Made by a program: the position numbers and the translations under genes. Source: DAIODI01 sp036746875 (GTDB taxonomy: Bacteria > Pseudomonadota > Alphaproteobacteria > Rhizobiales > Aestuariivirgaceae). From it: a stretch of 8,654 nucleotides of DNA. Location of the stretch: assembly GCA_036746875.1 (NCBI GenBank), contig DAIODI010000128.1, positions 1 through 8,654 on the forward strand, given 5' to 3'. Below are positions 1-7,447 of this stretch, in pieces; the stretch's first letter is position 1, and each line of letters begins with the position of its first letter. The notes beneath the pieces are model-generated. The model searched no databases. It was not told the origin of the DNA and was given only the letters and a program-made list of their open reading frames with translations.

Positions 1-279
1 CCGCGCCCGCCCCGCGCGGCGCTCTAACGTCGCCTCGCGCGCGTCCGCTGCCTGGAGCCTCATCGCGAGCAAATCGCGGCGTAACCCGCCCCGGGGGCGG
101 CCGCCGCCGACGCGGCGCCCGCGCCAAGGCCGGAGCCGAAACCGGAACCGACGCCGGAGCCGAAGCGCGACGACCCGGGCGTGGCGGAGGCGGCCGGCGA
201 GCAGCCGCGCCGCTGGACGCCGCCGCCGCAGACCGCGCCGGTGGCGACGCAGCCGAAGCCGGGTTGGTGGCGGCGCTGA
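1..279 (+). CDS. 3' end of a probable ribonuclease E gene (partial, frame interrupted)
   Basis: The frame ending at the TGA at 277-279 is open from base 85. It encodes about 64 residues rich in Pro, Glu and Ala (PEPKPEPTPEPK) and ends in QPKPGWWRR. A disordered acidic/proline tail closing with GWW plus basic residues is what I know from alphaproteobacterial RNase E, the endonuclease scaffold of the RNA degradosome; rne next to an M48 protease gene also fits rhizobial gene order. Third codon positions are almost all G or C, as in a real high-GC gene. The same frame has stops at 25-27 and 82-84, so it does not run to the window edge. The frame starting at base 2 is open through this part and reads a basic stretch (RRSNVASRAS). 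A one-base indel near 85-98 (a C4G5 run) would join the two. The family call rests on the tail only. Confidence 0.42.
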
Positions 280-299
280 CGCTCACGAACCTGTGACGC

Positions 300-323
300 A
301 AGCCGGGCCGCGCGGCCCGGCTT
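300..323 (+). terminator. Strong GC hairpin after the RNase E-like gene
   Basis: A perfect 10-bp inverted repeat (AAGCCGGGCC at 300-309, GGCCCGGCTT at 314-323) encloses a GCGC loop, 20 bp past the upstream stop codon. There is no T-run after it, so it may be a weak intrinsic terminator or a 3'-end protecting hairpin. It marks the end of the upstream transcript more than it proves termination. Confidence 0.55.
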
Positions 324-337
324 CGTCGCCAACGTCT

Positions 338-352
338 CGCCAGGCCCTGGCG
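338..352 (+). other. Second short hairpin between the RNase E-like gene and the M48 gene
   Basis: CGCCAG (338-343) pairs with CTGGCG (347-352) around a 3-nt loop, 14 bp after the larger hairpin. The two together look like a tandem 3'-end structure. No T-tract follows. The remaining bases up to the M48 start show no promoter that I can support. Confidence 0.3.
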
Positions 353-422
353 TCGCAGTGTCGCCGCATTTCGAGCCAATGAGAGGAATGAAGTCACCAA
401 GGCGCGAAATCACAAGGCGGCG

Positions 423-1817
423 ATGGCGTTGAAGGGCCGAAAAATCCGGCGAGGGTTCGCGCGTCTGACGGCGTTCGCCGTGGCCGTCAGCATCTTCGTC
501 GCCACGCTGGCCACGCCGTCGGCGCTGGCGCAGCGCCTGCCGCTGGTGCGCGACGCCGAGATCGAGGGGCTGATGCGCCTCTACACCCGCGACATCTTCA
601 AGGCGGCGGGGCTGTCGTCGGGGGCGGTGGACGTCTACCTGATCAACAATCCGAGCATCAACGCCTTCGTCGCCGGCGGCCAGCGCATCTTCATCTACAC
701 CGGCCTGCTGCAGCAGGCGAAGACGCCGAACGAGGTCATCGGCGTGCTGGCGCACGAGGCCGCGCATATCTCCGGCGGCCATCTCGCCCGCATGAACAAC
801 CAGATGGACAAGGCGTCGAACATAGCGATCATCGGCATGCTGCTGGGGGCGGCGGCGATGGTGGGCGGCGGCATGGCCGGCGCCGGTCCGCAGGGCGGCC
901 AGGCGGTGATGATGGGGAGCCAGTCGCTGGCCCAGCGTTCGCTGCTCTCCTACGCCCGCGCGCAGGAAGCCGCCGCCGACCAGGCGGCGGTGCGTTACCT
1001 CGACAAGACCGGGCAGTCCGGCAAGGGGATGCTCGACCTGTTCCAGACGCTCGCCAACCAGTCTCTGGCGTCGTCGCGCAACGTCAACCCCTACGTGCTG
1101 TCGCACCCGATGCCGCTCGACCGTATCCGCAACCTCGAGAATATCGTCACCAGGAGCCCGAACTTCGACAAGAAGGACGCGCCGGCCCTGGTGCTGCGCC
1201 ACGAGCTGATGCAGGCGAAGCTGTTCGGCTTCCTGAACTCGGCGCAGGTCGTCTACCAGAAGTATCCGGTGGCCGACCGGTCGCTGCCCGCCCGCTACGC
1301 CCGCGCCATCGCGGCGATGCGCATCGGCGACCTGAAGAACGCCATCCCCGGGATCGACTCGCTGATCAAGGAGATCCCGCAGAACCCATATTTCTGGGAG
1401 CTCAAGGGCCAGGCGCTGCTGGAGGGCGGCCGGCCGGCGGACGCGGTGGCGCCGCTGAAGCAGGCGCTGAAGCTGCTGCCGAACAACGGCCTGATCAGCA
1501 TGATGCTGGCGCAGGCCCAGCTCGGCAGCGAAAGCCCGCAGAACGCCCGCGCAGCGCGCGAAACGCTGCGCATCGCCGCCCGCACCGAGAGCGACACCGT
1601 GCAGCTCCACGCGCTGCGGGCGCAGGCCTACGGTCGGCTGGGCGAAATTCCGAAGGCCGAGCTTTCGACCGCGGAAGCCGCCATCCGCCGCGGCGACCGG
1701 GAACTCGCCATCCAGAAGGCCAAGGTGGCGATGCGCTCGCTCAAGCAGAATTCGCCCGAATGGCTTCGCGCCAACGACATCCTGAGCTTCGCCCAGAACG
1801 CCAAGGACGACGAGTGA
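423..1817 (+). CDS. Secreted M48-family zinc metalloprotease with TPR-like repeats (BepA/YfgC-like)
   Basis: This is a 464-residue protein. Residues 1-36 form a signal peptide (basic start, hydrophobic core, ending PSALA), so it acts in the periplasm. The peptidase domain follows: the zinc motif HEAAH is at 111-115 with Glu112 as catalytic base, the third ligand is probably Glu182 in QEAAAD, and the family motif SHPMPLDRI is at 227-235. A Gly/Ala/Met-rich hydrophobic segment (about 138-165) lies between the first and third zinc ligands. From about 285 to 455 the protein is alpha-helical with TPR-like repeats (for example NPYFWELKGQALLEGGRP). E. coli BepA has the same order and degrades misfolded outer-membrane proteins at the BAM complex; I infer a similar envelope quality-control role. 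The ATG at 423 has only a weak upstream AAGGCGG; no in-frame alternative start lies between 372 and it. It probably forms its own unit, since a 98-bp gap with a promoter candidate follows. Confidence 0.9.
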   Translation: MALKGRKIRRGFARLTAFAVAVSIFVATLATPSALAQRLPLVRDAEIEGLMRLYTRDIFKAAGLSSGAVDVYLINNPSINAFVAGGQRIFIYTGLLQQAKTPNEVIGVLAHEAAHISGGHLARMNNQMDKASNIAIIGMLLGAAAMVGGGMAGAGPQGGQAVMMGSQSLAQRSLLSYARAQEAAADQAAVRYLDKTGQSGKGMLDLFQTLANQSLASSRNVNPYVLSHPMPLDRIRNLENIVTRSPNFDKKDAPALVLRHELMQAKLFGFLNSAQVVYQKYPVADRSLPARYARAIAAMRIGDLKNAIPGIDSLIKEIPQNPYFWELKGQALLEGGRPADAVAPLKQALKLLPNNGLISMMLAQAQLGSESPQNARAARETLRIAARTESDTVQLHALRAQAYGRLGEIPKAELSTAEAAIRRGDRELAIQKAKVAMRSLKQNSPEWLRANDILSFAQNAKDDE

Positions 1818-1835
1818 GGCGCGCGGCGAATGACG

Positions 1836-1865
1836 CTTACGAAACCCGCGACAGCGCTGCTATAA
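1836..1865 (+). promoter_or_regulatory. Candidate housekeeping promoter for the dsbA-aroQ-accBC genes
   Basis: CTTACG at 1836-1841 and CTATAA at 1860-1865 are separated by 18 bp. They resemble the alphaproteobacterial sigma-70 pattern (CTTGAC and CTATAT) and sit in the 98-bp gap after the M48 gene. A start near 1872 would leave a leader of about 44 nt before the dsbA ATG. The -35 match is partial. Confidence 0.35.
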
Positions 1866-1915
1866 GCGCGCGTCTGTTCCTCCGCCCGCAATCGCCCATG
1901 AAGGGAGCTTGAACC

Positions 1916-2701
1916 ATGATCCGCCTGCGGCGCCGCCTCACCCTGAACGCCCTCGCCTGCACATTGGCGCTGTTCACGTTCGCCGCCGTTTCGCCGCTCG
2001 CCACGCCGGCCTGGGCCGATATGGAAGGGATGAGCGAAGCGGAATTTGGCAAACGGGTGCGCGACTACCTCATGCAGAACCCGGAGGTTCTGCGCGAGGC
2101 TTTGCAGGAGCTCGAACGCAAGGAGCGCACGCGACAGGCGCAGGCGACGCAGGACACCATCAAGGCGCAGGCCGCGAGCCTCTTTCGCGCCGAGGGCGAC
2201 CTGGTCATCGGCAACCCGCAGGGCGACGTCACGCTCGTCGAGTTCATGGATTACAACTGCGGCTACTGCAAACGCTCGCTGGCGGATGTGATGAAGCTGG
2301 TGGAGGCCGACAAGAACGTGCGCGTGGTGATCAAGGAGTTCCCGATCCTCGGGCCCTCGTCGGTCACCGCCTCCCGCGCCGCCCTCGCCTCGGCGAAGCA
2401 GGGCAAGTACAAGGAGCTGCACATGGCGCTGATGAGCCACAAGGGCGCGCTCACCGACGAGGCGATCTTCGAGCTGGCGAAATCGGTGGGCCTCGACGTC
2501 GACAGGCTCAAGGCCGACATGAACGACGCAGGCGTCGCGGCGCGGATCGACCAGAACCACCAGATCGCCGCGGCGCTGGGGATCGACGGCACGCCCTCAT
2601 TCATCGTCGATCAGAAACTCATTCCGGGCGCGCTGGGCTTCGAGGCGCTGGCGGCCGCCGTCGGCGATGTGCGCGCGGCTGGCGGCTGCAAGGTGTGTTG
2701 A
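1916..2701 (+). CDS. Periplasmic DsbA-family thiol:disulfide oxidoreductase (ScsC/Com1-like)
   Basis: This is a 261-residue protein. Residues 1-34 are a signal peptide ending in PAWA. Residues 38-75 form a helical stalk (FGKRVRDYLMQNPEVLREAL) like the N-terminal domain of ScsC-type proteins, which trimerises them. The thioredoxin fold with a DsbA helical insert spans about 95-250. The redox centre is CGYC (Cys115, Cys118), preceded by TLVEFMDYN, and the cis-proline loop is TPSF (Pro227). It should oxidise, isomerise or shuffle disulfides in exported proteins; whether it works as oxidase or isomerase cannot be read from sequence, and no DsbB/DsbD/ScsB partner is in the window. The tail ends in Cys-Lys-Val-Cys (258-261), a second CXXC at the extreme C-terminus. 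A good Shine-Dalgarno, AAGGGAG at 1901-1907, lies 8 nt before the ATG. The gene is first in a tight run with aroQ 24 bp downstream. Confidence 0.9.
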   Translation: MIRLRRRLTLNALACTLALFTFAAVSPLATPAWADMEGMSEAEFGKRVRDYLMQNPEVLREALQELERKERTRQAQATQDTIKAQAASLFRAEGDLVIGNPQGDVTLVEFMDYNCGYCKRSLADVMKLVEADKNVRVVIKEFPILGPSSVTASRAALASAKQGKYKELHMALMSHKGALTDEAIFELAKSVGLDVDRLKADMNDAGVAARIDQNHQIAAALGIDGTPSFIVDQKLIPGALGFEALAAAVGDVRAAGGCKVC

Positions 2702-2725
2702 GCAACCGTTCCGCCGCCGAGCGCG

Positions 2726-3163
2726 ATGCCGAAGCCCATCCATGTCCTCAACGGACCGAACCTCAACATGCTGGGCGTGCGCGAGCGCGACATCTACGGC
2801 GGCGAAACGCTGAGCGGCATCGCAGACCGCTGCCGTTCGGCGGCGGCGGCTCGTGGCCTCACGGTCGAGTTCCGGCAGACCAACGCGGAGGGCGAACTGG
2901 TGACGTGGATCCAGGAAGCGCGCGAGGCCGCCTGCGCCGTCATCATCAACGCCGCCGCCTACACCCATACCTCGGTGGCGGTCCACGACGCGCTGAAGCT
3001 GCTCACCGTGCCCGTGGTGGAGGTGCATCTATCCAACATCCACAGGCGCGAGCCGTTCCGCCATCACAGTTACGTTTCGCCGGTGGCGTCCGGCGTCATT
3101 TGCGGCTTCGGCGCGAAGGGCTACGAGCTGGCGATCGAGGCGGTTGCGGCGGGGTTGACGTGA
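2726..3163 (+). CDS. aroQ: Type II 3-dehydroquinate dehydratase
   Basis: The cytoplasmic enzyme converts 3-dehydroquinate to 3-dehydroshikimate, step three of the shikimate pathway to aromatic amino acids. At 145 residues it has the usual length of the dodecameric type II family. The signature NGPNLNMLGVRERDIYG (9-25) carries the lid Arg and catalytic Tyr24. NAAAYTHTS (75-83) supplies Asn75 and His81. EVHLSNIHRREPFRHHS (99-115) supplies Glu99, catalytic His101 and Arg108, then YVSPVASGVICGFGAKGY follows. All expected active-site residues are present. The ATG at 2726 gives the normal N-terminus; the ribosome site is weak, and the 24-bp gap after dsbA suggests translation within a polycistronic message. 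The stop overlaps a possible accB ATG as TGATG at 3161-3165. Linkage of aroQ to accBC is common in proteobacteria. Confidence 0.97.
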   Translation: MPKPIHVLNGPNLNMLGVRERDIYGGETLSGIADRCRSAAAARGLTVEFRQTNAEGELVTWIQEAREAACAVIINAAAYTHTSVAVHDALKLLTVPVVEVHLSNIHRREPFRHHSYVSPVASGVICGFGAKGYELAIEAVAAGLT

Positions 3164-3192
3164 TGGCGAAGAGCGTGCGGAACGGGGAGCGA

Positions 3193-3681
3193 ATGGCCAG
3201 GAAACCGGACAGCCGCACGGCAGACGACGACGACAGCGCCACGATCCGCGCGCTGGCCGAACTCCTCGTCGAGACCGGCCTCACCGAGATCGAGGTGGAG
3301 CGCGCAGGCTTCCGGGTGCGCGTGGCGCGCAATCACGGCGTCAGCGCGATGGTCCACGCCCCCGCGCCTGCCGTGGCCCCGGCCGCGCCCGTTGCGGCCG
3401 CCGCGGCGGGGCCCGCGCCAGCCGGCCCGCACAAGGCCGAGCCGCATCCCGGCGCGGTGCGCTCGCCCATGGTCGGCACCGCCTATCGCGCGCCCGCCCC
3501 CGGCGCCTTGCCGTTCGTCGAAGTCGGCCAGGAGGTGCGCCAGGGCCAGACGCTGCTCATCATCGAGGCGATGAAGACGATGAACCAGATCGCCGCGCCG
3601 CGCGCCGGCAAGGTCATCGAGATCATGGTCAACGACGCCCAGCCCGTCGAGTACGACGAGCCGCTGCTCGTCATCGGCTGA
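3193..3681 (+). CDS. accB: Biotin carboxyl carrier protein of acetyl-CoA carboxylase
   Basis: AccB carries the biotin that shuttles CO2 from biotin carboxylase (AccC) to the carboxyltransferase (AccAD), making malonyl-CoA for fatty acid synthesis. The start used gives 162 residues. The N-terminal helical part has the typical TIRALAELLVETGLTEIEVE run (17-36). An Ala/Pro linker spans about 54-88. The biotinyl domain covers about 87-162, with SPMVGTAY (91-98), the biotinylation motif EAMKTM (biotinyl Lys128) and the closing VEYDEPLLVIG. Start choice: ATG 3193 has GGGGAG at 3184-3189 and gives the family's usual N-terminal length; the alternative ATG 3163 adds ten residues and overlaps the aroQ stop as TGATG, so it could be translationally coupled. 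I prefer 3193 but cannot exclude 3163. accC begins 1 bp after the stop. Confidence 0.95.
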   Translation: MARKPDSRTADDDDSATIRALAELLVETGLTEIEVERAGFRVRVARNHGVSAMVHAPAPAVAPAAPVAAAAAGPAPAGPHKAEPHPGAVRSPMVGTAYRAPAPGALPFVEVGQEVRQGQTLLIIEAMKTMNQIAAPRAGKVIEIMVNDAQPVEYDEPLLVIG

Positions 3682-3682
3682 C

Positions 3683-5023
<1,341 letters not shown>

Positions 5024-5035
5024 CCTTTCCGGTCG

Positions 5036-5055
5036 CCGCGCTCGGGTTCGCGCGG
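5036..5055 (+). other. Hairpin between accC and aat
   Basis: CCGCGC (5036-5041) pairs with GCGCGG (5050-5055) around an 8-nt loop, inside the 53-bp gap between accC and aat. No T-run follows. It could attenuate read-through into aat or be chance in such GC-rich DNA. Confidence 0.25.
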
Positions 5056-5076
5056 CCGCACCCACCGCCGGAGCCG

Positions 5077-5727
5077 ATGTCGCCCACCATCACCCCGCAG
5101 ATCCTGTTGCGCGCCTACGCAGCCGGCATCTTTCCGATGGCCGAAAGCGCCGAGGACAACGCGCTCTACTGGGTAGAGCCGGAACTGCGCGGGGTGTTTC
5201 CCCTCGACCGCTCCCACATCAGTCGCAGCCTGAAGAAGCAGCTCCGCCGCGCGACCTTCGAGGTGCGGGTGGACACGGCGTTCGACGCGGTGATCGACGG
5301 CTGCGCGGCGCGCGGTCCGAGCCGCTCCAACACCTGGATCAACGGGCGCATCCGCTCGCTCTACACCCAGCTCCACAAGCTCGGCTGCTGCCATTCCATC
5401 GAAGCCTGGCGCGACGGCGCGCTTGCCGGCGGTCTTTACGGCGTGCGGCTTGGCGGGGCGTTCTTCGGCGAGTCGATGTTCTCACGCGAGCGCGACGCCT
5501 CGAAGGTGGCGCTGGCGCATCTGGTGGCGCGGCTCAACGCCGGAGGCTTCCGGCTGCTCGACGCCCAGTTCGTCACCCAGCACCTGCGGCAGTTCGGAGC
5601 GATCGAGGTGCCGCGCGGCGACTACCACCGGCTCCTCGGCCAGGCCATCGGGACGGACGGCGATTTCTTCGCCTTCACCGGCGACGGCGACGCGGACGCG
5701 GTGATCGCGGCGGCGGAGGGCGGCTGA
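5077..5727 (+). CDS. aat: Leucyl/phenylalanyl-tRNA--protein transferase
   Basis: The cytoplasmic enzyme of the N-end rule transfers Leu or Phe from aminoacyl-tRNA to proteins with N-terminal Arg or Lys, marking them for ClpS/ClpAP degradation. At 216 residues it has the shorter length usual in alphaproteobacteria. Motifs in order: YAAGIFPMAE (14-23), LYWVEPELRGVFPLD (30-44), TWIN with Trp87, HSIEAW (106-111), LAGGLYGV (117-123), GESMFSRERDASKVAL (131-146, Glu132) and LLDAQFVTQHL (160-170, Asp162 and Gln164). These match the E. coli substrate-site and catalytic residues with a constant offset of 24. The ATG at 5077 is preceded by GGAG at 5070-5073, close at 3 nt. It lies 53 bp after accC on the same strand and is probably the last gene of that transcript; the next gene is convergent. 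No substrate or partner gene is nearby. Confidence 0.96.
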   Translation: MSPTITPQILLRAYAAGIFPMAESAEDNALYWVEPELRGVFPLDRSHISRSLKKQLRRATFEVRVDTAFDAVIDGCAARGPSRSNTWINGRIRSLYTQLHKLGCCHSIEAWRDGALAGGLYGVRLGGAFFGESMFSRERDASKVALAHLVARLNAGGFRLLDAQFVTQHLRQFGAIEVPRGDYHRLLGQAIGTDGDFFAFTGDGDADAVIAAAEGG

Positions 5728-5736
5728 AGCATCATC

Positions 5737-5750
5737 CCGCCAGGTGGCGG
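5737..5750. terminator. Short hairpin in the convergent gap (aat and DUF2155 gene)
   Basis: CCGCC (5737-5741) and GGCGG (5746-5750) form a 5-bp stem with a 4-nt loop in the 42-bp gap between two converging genes. Its position suits a bidirectional terminator, but the stem is short and lacks T-runs on both sides. Confidence 0.25.
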
Positions 5751-5769
5751 ACGCCTTGCAGGATGAGGC

Positions 5770-6222
5770 TCAGTCGTTGTCCTGCGGCATCGCCTCGTCC
5801 TCGGGCGCAGGGGCGGGCGGGGCCGCCTCCTGCACCGGCTGCGGCGCGTTCGGGTCCTTGCAGCCGGTGAGCCAGACGTCATAGACGGGATGCTCAAGCG
5901 CGTTGAGGCCGGGGCTTTCGGCGAACATCCAGCCGGAGAACACCCGGCCCGATTTCCCGGACTTCGCCGTCTCGTCGATCTCGACGAAGGAGGAGGTCTT
6001 CGGCTCCTCGGTGACGGGGCGCGAGTAGCAGACGCGCGGGCGCACGGTGAGCGTGCCGAACTGGTGCGTCTGGTCGATCGCCACCTCGAACGAGGTGATG
6101 CCGCCGGTGATCTTGTCGAGGCCGGCGAAGACGGCGATCGGGTTGCGGATCGGCTCGGCGAAGGCCGGCGCTGACGTGAGCGCAAGCGCGCCGGCCGCAA
6201 CGCAGAGAATGGCCCGCCTCAC
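5770..6222 (-). CDS. Secreted DUF2155-domain protein of unknown function
   Basis: Using the GTG at 6222 the protein has 150 residues. Residues 1-22 are a signal peptide (RRAILCV, hydrophobic core, ending APAFA). The DUF2155 core covers about 29-121: AVFAGLDKITGGITSFEVAID (30-50), FGTLTVRPRVCYSRP (55-69), SSFVEID and GWMFAESPGLNALEHPVYDVWLTGC (97-121). Cys65 and Cys121 are the only cysteines after the signal peptide and could form a disulfide in the periplasm. The tail (124-150) is Pro/Ala/acidic and looks disordered. The family is largely confined to alphaproteobacteria and has no established function that I know. Start choice: the frame stays open to an ATG at 6342, but the extra 40 residues are Arg-rich and unlike the family, while GTG 6222 puts a clean signal peptide first and has purine-rich AAGGGCGGGG upstream. 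The gene is last in the NDUFA12-mlaD group. The 132 bp before it (6223-6354) hold no further gene that I can support. Confidence 0.85.
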   Translation of the reverse strand: MRRAILCVAAGALALTSAPAFAEPIRNPIAVFAGLDKITGGITSFEVAIDQTHQFGTLTVRPRVCYSRPVTEEPKTSSFVEIDETAKSGKSGRVFSGWMFAESPGLNALEHPVYDVWLTGCKDPNAPQPVQEAAPPAPAPEDEAMPQDND

Positions 6223-6354
6223 GCCGCCCCGCCCTTCACCGCGTCCACGCGCAGCCGAAGGCCGCACGCCGTTCAGCGCCCCGCGACAGCGCCGGAAGCG
6301 AAACGACCTCCGGCAGAACCGACCCGCGGCGGCGCCCGGCAAGGGGCGATGCCG

Positions 6355-6870
6355 TCACGGGTTCGTGCCCTGGGCGCCGCCCGGCTCCCCGCCCGTCGGG
6401 GCCTGTTGCGCGCCGCCTGCGTCCTTGCCGCGGTTGGAGAACATGAAGTCGGAGACCAGCGACCAGATATCGAGCGCGCCCTGCGTGTAGGTCAGCTCGC
6501 CGCCATCGGCGAGAATGGTTTCACTGCCGCCGGGTTCGAGCGCGATGAATTTGCCGCCAAGCAGACCTTCCGAGGTGATTTTGGCGGTCGTATCGTCCGG
6601 CAGCTGAACAACCGGGTCGATGGCGAAGGTGAGTTTCGCATCGAACGACTTGGGGTCCAGCGCCTGGTCGATCACCGAGCCAACCTTGATTCCCGACAGC
6701 CGCACGTCCGAGCCGATATTGATTCCCTCGACGTTCTTGAAGCTGGCGGTGAGGCGGTAGCCCGATTGATCCTGCCCCATGCCGGTGGTGGTGTAGACGT
6801 AGATGAAGAAGGCGGCCGCGATGGCGATAACCAGCGCGCCAACCGCCGTTTCCATGAGATTCTGCTTCAT
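6355..6870 (-). CDS. mlaD: MlaD-type MCE-domain lipid transport protein
   Basis: MlaD is the substrate-binding ring subunit of the Mla phospholipid transport system, which keeps outer-membrane lipid asymmetry; it is anchored in the inner membrane and projects into the periplasm. The 171 residues show one transmembrane helix (about 9-28), then an MCE domain (about 38-117) with the typical VRLSGIKVGSV (56-66) and EGLLGGKFIALEPGG (101-115). A short helical part (131-146, ALDIWSLVSDFMF) precedes a disordered Gly/Pro/Gln tail; in MlaD homologues the helix lines the central pore. The length is normal. The ATG at 6870 has GGAGG at 6880-6884, 9 nt upstream. No mlaE, mlaF, mlaB or mlaC lies in the window, so the permease and ATPase must be elsewhere. 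It starts 34 bp after the NDUFA12-family gene, in the same transcription unit. Confidence 0.92.
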   Translation of the reverse strand: MKQNLMETAVGALVIAIAAAFFIYVYTTTGMGQDQSGYRLTASFKNVEGINIGSDVRLSGIKVGSVIDQALDPKSFDAKLTFAIDPVVQLPDDTTAKITSEGLLGGKFIALEPGGSETILADGGELTYTQGALDIWSLVSDFMFSNRGKDAGGAQQAPTGGEPGGAQGTNP

Positions 6871-6904
6871 CGCTCAAGGCCTCCGGCGGTGCGCCCGCCG
6901 ATCC

Positions 6905-7288
6905 TCATTGCGGGGTCCAGGCGGTGTAGGTGGGTTCGCCCTGCGGCTTCGGATCGGGATTGAGCAGGCTTCCCGACGGGCGCCAGGCGTTTGCAGTGCC
7001 GGTGGCGTTCGCCTGGTGCGGCTTCTGCCAGGCGCGCGGAGCATACCCGTCGTTCACCGGCGGGAAGTCAACGGTGTAGTGCAGCCAGCCGTACCAGCCA
7101 GGCGGCACGGCGGAGCCCTCCGCGTAGCCGTTGTAGATGACCCAGCGGCGCTTGCCGCCGGCCGTCTGGTAGTAGCGGTTTCCGGCCTCGTCCTCGCCCA
7201 CGAACTGGCCGTGCCTCGCCGTGAACAGGCGCGTGCCGACGGTTGCCCCGTTCCACCAGGTGAACAGCTGCAGGAGCAGGTTCTTCAC
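6905..7288 (-). CDS. NDUFA12-family NADH:ubiquinone oxidoreductase accessory subunit
   Basis: This is a 127-residue homologue of mitochondrial NDUFA12 (B17.2). Alphaproteobacterial complex I (shown for Paracoccus) carries this supernumerary subunit on the junction of the peripheral arm; the paralogue NDUFAF2 is an assembly factor. The sequence shows TWWNGATVGTRLFTARHG (10-27), GNRYYQ and RRWVIYNG (36-54), and the hallmark PPGWYGWLHYTVDFPP (62-77), then a Pro-rich tail ending YTAWTPQ. There is no signal peptide or membrane helix, which fits a cytoplasmic-side subunit. The start is GTG at 7288, supported by GGGGA about 6 nt upstream. The core nuo operon is not in the window. It is first of a - strand group with mlaD and the DUF2155 gene, divergent from nrdJ. 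Confidence 0.93.
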   Translation of the reverse strand: MKNLLLQLFTWWNGATVGTRLFTARHGQFVGEDEAGNRYYQTAGGKRRWVIYNGYAEGSAVPPGWYGWLHYTVDFPPVNDGYAPRAWQKPHQANATGTANAWRPSGSLLNPDPKPQGEPTYTAWTPQ

Positions 7289-7320
7289 ACGTTTTCCCCA
7301 GTCCGCGTTGCGTTACGCCG

Positions 7321-7350
7321 ACTATGGCGGAAGCCCGCGCGGGCGTCCAG
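7321..7350 (-). promoter_or_regulatory. Weak candidate promoter for the NDUFA12-mlaD-DUF2155 genes
   Basis: On the - strand CTGGAC (complement of 7345-7350) and CATAGT (complement of 7321-7326) are 18 bp apart, about 33 bp before the GTG start. A 12-bp palindrome, GCCCGCGCGGGC, at 7333-7344 fills the spacer. Both hexamers are partial matches. Confidence 0.25.
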
Positions 7351-7385
7351 ATGCGAGCCAGACCGGCCGCTTGCGGAGGTTTGGC

Positions 7386-7390
7386 GAATC
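7386..7390. promoter_or_regulatory. GANTC methylation site upstream of nrdJ
   Basis: GAATC at 7386-7390 fits the CcrM adenine methyltransferase target used in alphaproteobacterial cell-cycle control. Further GANTC sites occur in the leader (GATTC, about 7778) and just inside nrdJ (7832-7836). A 5-bp motif is weak evidence alone; it gains weight from the DnaA and CtrA sites beside it. Confidence 0.3.
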
Positions 7391-7404
7391 GGGCTCTTTG
7401 AACG

Positions 7405-7413
7405 TTATCCACA
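7405..7413 (+). promoter_or_regulatory. Perfect DnaA box upstream of nrdJ
   Basis: TTATCCACA at 7405-7413 is an exact high-affinity DnaA box. It lies about 95 bp upstream of the predicted nrdJ transcription start. Ribonucleotide reductase promoters in E. coli (nrdAB) carry DnaA boxes, and DnaA is also a transcription factor in Caulobacter. Direct control of nrdJ by DnaA is inference. I see no cluster of boxes that would indicate a replication origin. Confidence 0.55.
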
Positions 7414-7431
7414 GAACAAGTCAAGGTGTGG

Positions 7432-7447
7432 ACACCAGATGTGGTGT
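7432..7447. promoter_or_regulatory. NrdR box 1 (distal operator of nrdJ)
   Basis: ACACCAGATGTGGTGT at 7432-7447 is a 16-bp palindrome with perfect 6-bp arms (ACACCA, TGGTGT) and a 4-bp centre. It keeps the ACAC-N8-GTGT frame of the NrdR box. NrdR is the ATP/dATP-sensing zinc repressor of ribonucleotide reductase genes and binds paired boxes. The site is upstream of nrdJ as expected; the nrdR gene is not in the window. Confidence 0.7.

Noticed and set aside
391..422. Imperfect direct repeat (TCACCAAGGCG and TCACAAGGCGG) before the M48 start
   Set aside because: Two short imperfect copies, no symmetry and no known factor; likely chance.
60..1610. 516-codon open frame on the - strand opposite the M48 gene
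   Set aside because: Arg/Leu/Gln-rich, no recognisable domain, and fully antisense to a gene with clear motifs. It is open only because the DNA is GC-rich.
1909..3162. Upstream extension of the accB frame over dsbA and aroQ
   Set aside because: The 590-codon frame is accB plus out-of-frame reading of dsbA and aroQ. Only the part from 3163 or 3193 onward has accB features.
6223..6354. N-terminal extension of the DUF2155 protein to ATG 6342, or a small gene in the gap
   Set aside because: The extra residues are Arg/Gly-rich and precede an intact signal peptide that fits GTG 6222. No separate start with a ribosome site was found.
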